This document shows positions 24,301 to 34,175 of a DNA stretch of 56,884 nt, one piece after another. The first letter of the stretch is position 1, and every line of letters starts with the position of its first letter. The notes below the pieces were generated by a model. The model was not told where the DNA came from and did not search any database. It was given only the letters and a program-made list of their open reading frames with translations. The stretch lies in the NCBI GenBank assembly GCA_051453625.1, contig JBOZIK010000001.1:51929734-51986617 (forward strand), read 5' to 3'. The translations under genes and the position numbers were made by a program. Origin of the DNA: Welwitschia mirabilis. Its lineage: Eukaryota > Gnetophyta > Gnetopsida > Welwitschiales.

Positions 24301-25040
24301 ACTAATAAATTGTACTTTACATAGATAAGTGATTGGTTATTTGTTTTATTCTACAAATAAAAACTAGATAATATTAAATATTCAATAAATATTTTAACAA
24401 TGTCTGAAGGAAACCCATGAAAGTACAAATGAGAGCTGCAAAATAGGTGTTGATACATATTAGGAAGTTTACTAGTTCATTTATTTTTATTATAAATCTG
24501 ATTATTAATGAAACAAGGAATAAGATTATGGATCAAAATAACACTAATAATTTATTGGAATTTTAACATGGTGCAAATTTGGTAAGAGATATTTTACAAA
24601 AATGTCATGATTTGAACATTTTATATAGATGAATGATAAACCCATAATTTGGAATAGCAACAAGCACTCAACCATGATAAATTTTGAATGAAGAAAGAAT
24701 TTAGATTCATAGATGTAATGGTGGAATAACTATAGTCATTGAATGCATTATTCGAAGACACTCATCTAGAGAGAGCAAAAACTATTAAGGTAAGTTATGA
24801 TAATCAATGTACAACTAAGAGGATTCAAAATCCAAATTTTAATGATAGGAATAAGGACTTTGATATAATAATCCATGGAGTAAGAGAACATTATGAGAAC
24901 AAATTTATTAAAGTAAGATATATTCCAAACATGAAACAAAAGGTTGAATTGATCAAACCATTAGAAGGATAAAAGTCTGTTGTATTGAGAGAATATTTAA
25001 GGCTTAAGAATCATAGAGTCTAACACAATGAAAGGGAGAA
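21364..25040 (+). mobile_element. Copia-2: gag-pol relic with PBS and polypurine tract
   Basis: Order on the plus strand follows. Gag has KFPKTHILKGVNSYLMWK near 21.6 kb and LKMEKVKSLCNFIRKVDYTC near 21.9 kb (UBN2-type), then a possible knuckle at 22.2 kb. Integrase has RPLELIHSNV at 22.5 kb and MIFDES at 23.16 kb. RT has GDVKSTVLYGNLKE near 23.82 kb. RNase H at 24.74-24.97 kb has SYDNQCTTKRIQNP and FDIIIHGVREHYENKFIKV, a 77-codon open end. A purine tract AAAGGGAGAA at 25031-25040 precedes TGTAATGCC. The whole order and spacing are those of one element of about 3.7 kb internal length, with many stops, so it is inactive. Confidence 0.85.
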
Positions 25041-27055
25041 TGTAATGCCACATTTTTATCATCAAAATTTATTTCAATAACATATGCATAGCATATCATG
25101 AATATGTATCACACTTGTTATATACAACATAATAATAGTATAAGCTTTGTGTTTTAAAGATATCTTAATAGTAGAATAGCGCACTTGTGACTTTGTGGTT
25201 ATGAGTTTCATTCTTAAGAAGGTCTTTTAATAAAAAGATAGTATAAGTCTTAGTACTTACAAATGAGGTTCTAATTTGCATAATATAATAATGTTACAAA
25301 TTTATAATACTTACAATTTATTAGATTTTTTTTAAGAAAGAACTTCATAATTAAACATGCTTGAACTAGAGTATAACTATGATGGGTGACCTTCTAACAA
25401 CTGTAAGCTAGGATATAGAAATGAAAATAAATAAAATTAAAAAGTAATTGAGATTATGAACATATGTATAAGTTATTTAATATTTTTCTAATAGCTAATA
25501 AATAATTATAAATAAATAAATTATTAGATAAAATGTAAGAAAAATTCAGAAAGAAGCAACATTAAAGAATAAAACCCCACAATTGGTGAATAATTAGTAT
25601 CTTCATTAGTGAGAAAAATAGTAATAAATTAATATATAATTAATAATTTATTAGAAATCCTTGCATGTATTATAGTTAGTACACACTATATTTATAATTT
25701 TGGAGTTTTAATATCTTAGGTTTAAATCTAATGATGTATGGGTTAGCTTGTAATTCATATCTAGGGATTTAAGGTGCACCAAGCCCTAGGCTTTAATGTC
25801 TTGGGATATGAATCATATGCAAGATTTGGAAATTTTATGGCTAGTCCCTTAGTATACAAGGGCCACTCATGGGATTTCATCTAGCCAAATGCAAATACGT
25901 TTTGGTTTCCCATATTAACTTGATTTAAAGAAAAAAAGATTGATTAAATAATTAGTATATGATGTAAAAAAAATAAATTATACATGTGTAATATAAAAAT
26001 ATTTGAAAAACTCTATTATAATATGTACATGAAAAAGGTTAAAGCAAAATTTCATAAGAAAATATATGTGCTTTGAAAAAGATGGATAAAGAGAAGGGGA
26101 AAAAGGTTATATAGATAAGAAAGGCATGAAGAGATATTCTTTAAACAAGTAAGATTTTCATTTCTTCCCCTTAAAAGATTTAGTATTTTTAAACTTCCAT
26201 GTCATAAGATTTGATATTTCAACATTTCTTTTAATTGCTAGCAATATGGAAAGTATATTCCTAACTTCATAACAAACATTTTGTAAGGGAACTAAAGGAG
26301 GCTCTCATGAACAACTTGTAGCATTTAATTGTGAAATTATTTCCCAAGTTAAGGCCTAAAACATCTTCCTTTCTAAAGCTTACAAATATGTCCTTACCCC
26401 CTTCCATATAAGCAACAAGAAGAGGAGCTTCTAAGGTGTGAAAAAAAAGGATAATCTTATACAAGGATTTCTTATCAACGTTTGTTTAAATAATACTTAT
26501 GCTCTTTGGTAAGTAATATTATTATGTTATAAAAGATAACATTTCTTGTTAATCTACGTGTGTGACAATTAATGCTTATAATATTATAACATTGTTACTA
26601 ATCTAAGGATATGATAATTATTATTTATAAGTCTATTTTATTTTAAGTTGACATCATCATGGCATGATGTTACTTGCTTGAAGCTTATAAATATTATTAT
26701 TTGATGCTGCATGACCATAAGTGGATGGATGGAGATTTCATAATAGGATATTATGTTAAAAGATATAGATTACCTTGTATTCTTTACTCAACCTCTTATC
26801 ATTAAAACCTATGTCTCCACGTTTTTATAAAGAAATGCCCTTAGAAAACCATGTGTTATTCTAACCTAGTTTTAGCATTTTTCTAAGCCCACATGCTATC
26901 TTCTAGTGTGTACATAGCTACTACAACAAATAAATGTCCATTTTAAAAAACTTCAAGATGACACCTTCCCTATCATTAATTATATTTTAAGTTATCTTTG
27001 AATTCTATTTTTTTGTTATCTAAAGATCATGATAATAATAATTGTTGCTACAATT
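25041..27055 (+). repeat. Likely 3' LTR start of Copia-2, then unassigned AT-rich DNA
   Basis: TGTAATGCC directly follows the polypurine tract, so the LTR should begin at 25041. Its end was not found, and I could not see clear similarity to the bases before the PBS at 21.36 kb, so the two LTRs have either diverged strongly or one is truncated. The rest is very AT-rich with no gene. Confidence 0.45.
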
Positions 27056-28093
27056 TGTAGCAACATTTTGAATGACCTGACTTGAATGAATCAATAAAAT
27101 TCTTTTACTTAGAGCATGTACATCTCTAGATAAGTTGTAGAATTCATCTATTATCTTAGAAAAATAATAGAGAAATTTCCTTTTAGATGAATTAAAGAGA
27201 GTAGAAATAAGACTAAGTATTTTTGTGAATAAAATAAAATAGTTTAATAGATAGGACTAGACAGATCAATAGACAAATCGTTTAGCAAACAAATCAAAAC
27301 TATTTAGTAGCTAGAACATAGCTGAGTTTCATAGATAGAATTTTCAAAACAATACATACATTTTCCTAGCATCAAATAATATCTTTAGCCTATAAAATTT
27401 TTGAGATATGATTCAAAAAAACATGGAAGACATGCATAGAAGAAATTGAAGATTGAATTTATTGGCTGTTAAAAGGCAACTTACAAGCTTTAGGCTAATT
27501 TTAGCCTTATGCAAAGTAGGATCTTCAAAGCGTAGAACTTCTAGATTGGTAATGAGCGTAGAACTTCTAGACTGGTAATGATGGCTGAGCTTGATTCTTA
27601 GCTGAGAATTTCTCTCTAAGGGATGATTAATTGACTATCCTCCTTTTCCAAAGTGTTTGAATGGATTTATATTAAAGGGAGGTTAATGGAAGGTTGAGGT
27701 AATCATGAGATATAGGAAGATTTATTGGGATTAGCCTTAGAGAAAATAGGGATAGGTGAAGAAGACTTAGATTAATAGTAAAAGCTAATTTGGACTTTTC
27801 TTCTTATTTTACAAATAGTTCTTGAAATTGTTCTAAAGACAAAGTTGTCGAGATAGACTTCTAAAGATAAAATTTTGAGAATATATTTTTGAAGACAAGA
27901 TTTTCTATACAAATTTTTGAAGATAGACTTTTGAAAATAGTTTTCAAAACTATTTTAAATTTAGAGATGAAATTTGAAGACATTTATTATTTAAAGACAT
28001 ATTTTCTAAAGATCTGTTTATTTTGCAATTTGAATTTTATTCATTACTTTGAGAAATTGCTTAATTTAATGTAGTTTTTGATGAATTCCCATT
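27056..28093 (-). mobile_element. Gypsy-A 3' LTR
   Basis: Aligns in order with 38000-39252. Shared blocks include AATGACCTGA at the low end, CTATTATCTTAGAAAAA, TTTAATAGATA(G/A)GACTAGAC, TTTCATAGATAGAATTT and ATATCTTTAGCCTATAAAATT. Also shared are GATTTATTGGGATT and, at the high end, GATGAATTCCCAT. Repeated AAGATAGA/AAGACA words fill 27830-28010. As pol lies at higher coordinates on the minus strand, this is the 3' LTR. Confidence 0.75.
27530..27581 (+). repeat. Tandem 26-mer pair in the Gypsy-A LTR
   Basis: GCGTAGAACTTCTAGA(T/C)TGG plus TAATGA occurs twice back to back (27530-27555 and 27556-27581) with one mismatch. Copy B lacks it, so it arose after the copies separated. Confidence 0.9.
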
Positions 28094-28131
28094 AGAGTTT
28101 ACCCTATTTTTTAATGAGATGGATCATGTCA

Positions 28132-29563
28132 CTACGAAGGATTTTCATTAATTCCTCCCAAGAATGATTTATTTTCTCACAAAAATAATAAATGTAATTG
28201 TGAAAATAGAAATATGGTTATGAAGACAAAATCAGTGAAAACTATATCATTGAAACATTGTTATTGATAATAAGCTTTCTAAGGACAGTTCTCAGAAATC
28301 TAGAAAAGTTAAAGGATTGTGTTAAAAATACCTTTTGACACACGTTCCAATCCTAGCTCCCCTAAACCAACTCCAATAAAATCTTAATGAAATCCCTTAA
28401 ATCTCCCCATTCTTCTTATTTACTCCCCTATAAAAGATTCTCATTCCTTCATTCATAAATTAAAAAAAGAAAAAGATTAAGTCCTAGCATTTCAAAAGTG
28501 ACTTTATCTAATTGACACCTTGAAAATTGTAAGTCAAGACCTAAAGCTCTTTAGATCTAACCAAATTTCTTCTGAATTAGCCCATTCTTGTAATTTAAAT
28601 TTTTAAATTCAATCAAATCGTGCTTTTAGTTTATTAGAATTGTTTTGAAAGTCACCATTCTTTGGTCTAATGTATTGTTAAATTCTAAAAAGATTTTTTT
28701 CCATTTAAGAATCAATAGTTTTAAGTTCTGCCACATATACATTACAATTATAATTAGTTTATTTTGTAGTTTCTTTTTTTTAGAATCCATATTAGATTAT
28801 ATTTCTATCACATTTTGAGGAAGTATTTTTAAAGTAATTGCATATATGTTTCAGATTTTATTTCAATCCAAAAATGATGTCTTCCTTTCTGAAATAGACT
28901 ACTCTTAATTCTCTCATTCTAATTCCAATCTATCAGTCTTGTAATTATACTTTCAGAATTTGTCCCGAGTGAGGTCTTTATTAATATTTTATATGATATT
29001 TCTATAGTTATTCTACATCTATTTCAAATTTAGTTATAATTAGAAAATATCATTTTTGCATTCAAAATATTGAATGTCTAATTTTCCTTGAGATTTAATT
29101 CCAGTTATAAAAACTTAGTTGGATAACTCATGTTTTATAAATCATATTAATTCAGACCCTTATCAAATTTTTGGAGTAGATAATTATTTTAGTTCTTTGT
29201 TATTTTATCATTTCAAGTCTGCATTTTACTTTATCTTAAAATTAATTTCTTTACAAAATTATTTAAAAATGAGTTTTCTATCAATTTTAAAAGCATTAGG
29301 AGCTTCTTAAATTAATACCCAAAATTATTTTCTTCAATTCTTGAGATTTTCTTCTCATTTTAATATTTCAAATTAAAAAATATAGTAACCATACCTTTGA
29401 TCCTAAACCATTTTATCTTATTTTAAAATGAATCAAATGTATTTTTCTCAACTTAATCTAAGGGACATCTTGTCGATCTATGATCTACAAATTATGCATT
29501 TAAAAATATTTTTAGTCAAGTTAATGTTGAATCACTAGAAACATTACACAAATCATCACAATA
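28132..29563. mobile_element. 1.43 kb insertion in Gypsy-A
   Basis: Gypsy-B runs straight from ATGAGATCATTTCA into TAGCAAAAAATTTG (39275-39305). Gypsy-A has the matching left part up to 28131 and the matching right part from 29564. GTCA flanks both sides. The inserted block has a TATA-like CCTATAAAAG at 28429 and no recognised protein. Its left edge reads CACTACGAAGG and its right edge ends in AATAGT, which hints at a CACTA-like or other non-autonomous DNA element. A solo LTR is the alternative. Confidence 0.6.
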
Positions 29564-30309
29564 GTCATAGCAAAAGATTTATTTCTTCTTTTGGATCTTC
29601 AATAGGAGACATTTTATCTTGGTCTTCAATAGGAGGTACTTCTTCTAGATTAAACGTTATCTCCTCTAGAATGAAATATATGAAGCTAGAACTTTAACAA
29701 AAGATTTAATATTGTTGTAATTATTAGAATGGATGAAAAACTAAAATTTGTTGATTATTCCATTCAATATGACTTAGGCCTTGCTAGTTCATAATTCATC
29801 TCTGGCAATGCCTTGGCATTGTTATTTCCTCAAGTAAGTACATGATTCAATTAGCAATATTTAACAGTAGTTCTTTCTTAAATAATAAGAATTTATTGGT
29901 TTCATATTTTTTATGTTTTTAAGGTTTTTCAATTTATATGTTCCTTTGTCATATTTTTGAATCTTATGTAGGATCCTAACCAATTCGAAGAAAATTTTAA
30001 ATCCTATTCAGATAAATTTAGTTTTAAAACTAGATTGCCAATATTAAAATTTCTCTTTCTAATTATTTTATTAGATTCTTTGCTTATCATTTTTAGTAAA
30101 TTTGATTAACATTTAAGATTTTATTATGTTTCTCTTCTTGTAATTCCAATTGTACCAAGCTTACTTCCTTATCTTTACTTGTAATTTCAAAGTTTTTGAT
30201 ATTATCTTAAGAGTGGATATTTGTATTCCCATGGAGAAGACTATTTCTAACATGTAAACTAACTCATATGTTGATATGTTTAGTGGTTTTTGTTATCATC
30301 TGACATATC
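29564..30309 (-). mobile_element. Gypsy-A: integrase C-terminal part
   Basis: The minus strand gives YELVYMLEIVFSMGIQISTL near 30.25 kb, matching the ELVYGMEAVLPIEVEIPSL block of Tat/RIRE-type integrases. Farther on comes a KILHKIQKYDKGTYKLKN-like reading near 29.95 kb, matching GPYVVxxxFxxGAxKL. Homologous to 39600-40190 in copy B. Its upstream half lies beyond the LINE insertion at 37.08 kb. Confidence 0.75.
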
Positions 30310-30319
30310 CATAGTGCAT
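30310..30319 (+). repeat. Target-site duplication of the LINE, left copy
   Basis: CATAGTGCAT here and at 37074-37083; the similarity extends left as ACAT(A)TC/ACATT. The T run of the LINE tail starts at once. In Gypsy-B the site is uninterrupted (GACATGTCTGCAGGGTATAA, about 40187-40206). Confidence 0.85.
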
Positions 30320-32566
30320 TTTTTTTTAAAAAAATGGTAAATGGGTTATATTAAGTCAAAAAGCAAGAAAAGATACAATATAGCTTAAAAGCTATTTCTC
30401 CAAGTATAGTAAAAATCTCTCTGATAATCAAATTTCCAAACACCAACATCTAATTTTGTCAAACTAGGTTTACAATTCCAATTAGAAATAATCTCAAGGA
30501 TAGTATACCCCATGGGGTTTACAACAAAATATTTCATTAGGAGCATATATAAAAGAGGGGGATGGGTGGGCGAACTTAGGAAAGGGAACTAATAATCATG
30601 AGCTCTATTTCCTCTTCTTTAATGTTTTCTTCTTCTTGTTCTTTCTCCTCCTCCATTTCTTCTTTTTCATGCTATTTCTATTTTATTTCTTTGTTTTTAA
30701 CACATCATTGATGTGTGTAACAAGTATAGGAAGGCCACATTTTTTGTCACTTTCAATATACTCCGATGGTTTCCATAATAGTGACTCTTGCACAGGTCCC
30801 CTTGGGATATCTGCCAAGCTCAAATGAAAGAATTAATATGCATTTTTCTTTGGTATAATAGTGAAATCAATCCTACATGTCATACCTTATAACTTTGAAG
30901 AGAGTAGTGAAGAGAATTAGAGAGAAAAAAAGAAAGATATATTTAAAAATCCCCCATCATGGCAGCAAGGAAGTGGAAGTGAAGCTCATTTATCTTGTCA
31001 AAGTGGCCTTCTAAGATTAAATACTTCATGATAAAACTAGCTCAAGCATTAAATGGCCTCGGAAAATATTTCTTTTTGTAGCTTTCTTCTCCATTCCACA
31101 GTATTTTCTAATCAATCCTTCAAAATGGGAAACTATTAAATCCTTAGGGGTACTCCTTTTCAGCTCCATACCTTAAGGGCCTATGTGAATGGAATCACTA
31201 ATGGAAGGAATATCAATGTAAAGGGTGGTATTAACTATGCGAGTAGATTTGTAATTCTAATTTCTAAAGAACTATTTGGAGAGTTCAAGATCATGTCCTT
31301 TGAGGCTAAGAACATAAGAATCCCATCCTGTAGCTTAGAAGGCCTCTTAGTTTTGCTCATGATTTAGTAGCAGATTGTGCTTGGCAGGTTTAGTTCTTAG
31401 AGCTTTCCGCATATCTTATGACGCATTAAAATCATAACCATTGCTTAGGCATGGTTCAGATGCTTCACTTTGGCATGTTTCGGATGCTCTTGACTGTGCA
31501 TTTTCCTGCATAATGAACTTAGCTCTATTTGTAGGGTTTGGGCTATCACATTTTCTATAGACCTAGACTTGATCTAACTCTTTAATCTGTCTGATGATTT
31601 TAATTTAAAATTTAAGAGGGATTTTTTTTCCCACTAAAAAATAATATTGCATCTATGTATCCATAACGCCAAGCACTAATATTCATGAAGTTATTTTTCT
31701 TGAAAGAATTGAAGTTTTCCAAGCTAATGTAAAAAGGTGGAGATATATTCTAGCTTTTCCAAAGATTTTTTGCAATAAAACATTGAATGAAAAGGTGATC
31801 TTGGAACTCATTTTCTTCATGGCATATTAGACAATCTTGACCAATCCTTAAGTTTTTTTCAATGAGTTTATCTACTATGGAAATACAACCCTTTAACATA
31901 TACCACTAAAACATCATAATTTTCTCTAGAATATTTAGTTTTCATAATTTTTTCTATCTATATTCATATTCAAACAAATTATGATAGATTACTGAAATGC
32001 TTATTTTACCATTTTGAATAAGAAAAGTTTAATTTTCAAAACCTGTGGCCAAACCTCTCTGGTGAAATGAATCATGTATTTCCAAAAAGTAGAGTGCCTT
32101 TCTTTATCACCATAATCATCTTTAAAAAATTGTGCCTTTCCTTGTGGAATTCTTCAGATGTATTCTTTTGATGAGTACTTATTTCTTTCTTGCTTAGTAT
32201 GGAGTTTTGTAACAGTTTATTTTTAAATGAAATCCAGTCTTATGTTTAAGATTAATCTTTGCATTATTTTAACACTCTTGAATGCTATATACTTTGGGAC
32301 AAAATGAAAATTATCATCTCAAATACAACAGAATTAAATTTTTTTTAATCCCTTGGTATTATAATTTATTCTCAAATGGTATCACTTAATATGAGATTCA
32401 TAAGTATTGCTTTGATCAGTAATGTTGATAGAATTTAGTGCATTTTTAAGTTTGCCTCATCTAAAAGCATAATCTGTCAATTAAAAATGCCTCAATATGT
32501 TTAACAAATTTTGGCTTCCCATCATTTATCATTTGATATCAACATAGGGGGAGAATATGTTTTAAA

Positions 32567-33484
32567 NNNNNNNNNNNNNNNNNNNNNNNNNNNNNNNNNN
32601 NNNNNNNNNNNNNNNNNNNNNNNNNNNNNNNNNNNNNNNNNNNNNNNNNNNNNNNNNNNNNNNNNNNNNNNNNNNNNNNNNNNNNNNNNNNNNNNNNNNN
32701 NNNNNNNNNNNNNNNNNNNNNNNNNNNNNNNNNNNNNNNNNNNNNNNNNNNNNNNNNNNNNNNNNNNNNNNNNNNNNNNNNNNNNNNNNNNNNNNNNNNN
32801 NNNNNNNNNNNNNNNNNNNNNNNNNNNNNNNNNNNNNNNNNNNNNNNNNNNNNNNNNNNNNNNNNNNNNNNNNNNNNNNNNNNNNNNNNNNNNNNNNNNN
32901 NNNNNNNNNNNNNNNNNNNNNNNNNNNNNNNNNNNNNNNNNNNNNNNNNNNNNNNNNNNNNNNNNNNNNNNNNNNNNNNNNNNNNNNNNNNNNNNNNNNN
33001 NNNNNNNNNNNNNNNNNNNNNNNNNNNNNNNNNNNNNNNNNNNNNNNNNNNNNNNNNNNNNNNNNNNNNNNNNNNNNNNNNNNNNNNNNNNNNNNNNNNN
33101 NNNNNNNNNNNNNNNNNNNNNNNNNNNNNNNNNNNNNNNNNNNNNNNNNNNNNNNNNNNNNNNNNNNNNNNNNNNNNNNNNNNNNNNNNNNNNNNNNNNN
33201 NNNNNNNNNNNNNNNNNNNNNNNNNNNNNNNNNNNNNNNNNNNNNNNNNNNNNNNNNNNNNNNNNNNNNNNNNNNNNNNNNNNNNNNNNNNNNNNNNNNN
33301 NNNNNNNNNNNNNNNNNNNNNNNNNNNNNNNNNNNNNNNNNNNNNNNNNNNNNNNNNNNNNNNNNNNNNNNNNNNNNNNNNNNNNNNNNNNNNNNNNNNN
33401 NNNNNNNNNNNNNNNNNNNNNNNNNNNNNNNNNNNNNNNNNNNNNNNNNNNNNNNNNNNNNNNNNNNNNNNNNNNNNNNNNNNN
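32567..33484. other. Assembly gap (918 N) within the LTR
   Basis: A run of N located between the LTR start and its motif array, which suggests a repetitive part that failed to assemble. Confidence 0.99.
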
Positions 33485-33599
33485 CCTCTGGTGTAGTGCA
33501 AATTTGTTAGATATTGTGTGCAGATGAGTTTGAGTTATGCAGGTGAAAGATGTGGATCAAATACTCGAAAGGAACTGCTAAGTTATTTATCTCTAGTGA

Positions 33600-33965
33600 G
33601 GGTTGACCGACTCCTAGAGGGATCGACTGCATCTGAAACAAATACCACAAATATGAACTAAACCCAGAGGAGTCGACCGGATTCTAGAGGGTTCGATCAA
33701 ATCTGTGATATTAAGAACTAATAGTCCCAGACCGAGAGGAATGAAGTCGACCGGATATTCATAGGGTCAACCGAATTTAAGGATCTGACAGTCAAATCCC
33801 AGACTGAAAGAAAAGGGGTCGACTAGACCCAGGATCACTAAACCTAAGAAGCTATCAAGTCCATAGTTCTAGACCGAAAGACAAGGGGTCAACCGGATCC
33901 AGGATGGGATCGACCGAGTTCCTATGGGGTAGACCGGATATTTGTGGGGATGACCGGATAGTTCT
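33600..33965 (+). repeat. Degenerate array of GTCGACCGGA-type decamers
   Basis: About ten variants of GG(G/A)TCGACCGGAT recur at irregular spacing: for example TTGACCGACT, ATCGACTGCA, GTCGACCGGA (twice), GTCAACCGAA, GTCGACTAGA, GTCAACCGGA, ATCGACCGAG, GTAGACCGGA and ATGACCGGAT. Most follow GAGG or GGGG. It lies within the U3-side part of the SIRE-like LTR. Confidence 0.85.
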
Positions 33966-34070
33966 AAGGACCTCATCACTATAGTCAATTACAGAAGAGC
34001 TTCATTCTATGTACTGATACTGAATAAGTAATATTAGAACTATGAATACTTCATTGCATTACTTCTATAC

Positions 34071-34175
34071 GTTGTCAAAGATTGAGACTTAGCTTGTAAA
34101 AGTCCGTTGTCAATGGTTGATACTTAGCCTGTAAAAGTCCGTTGTTAAGGTTGAGACTTAGCCTATAAAAGTTTG
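34071..34175 (+). repeat. Three tandem 35-mers in the LTR
   Basis: Units at 34071, 34106 and 34141 share GTTGT(C/T)AA, GAGACTTAGCCTGTAAAAGT and close variants. Each has a TATAAAAG-like or TGTAAAAG end, so the array may once have carried core promoter or R-region elements. Confidence 0.8.

Noticed and set aside
32511-33527. Long open frames across 32567-33484
   Set aside because: Gap artefact, N translated as X.
33600-34175. CRISPR-like array
   Set aside because: The repeated units are degenerate, irregularly spaced and lie in a plant Copia LTR; there are no uniform spacers and no cas genes.
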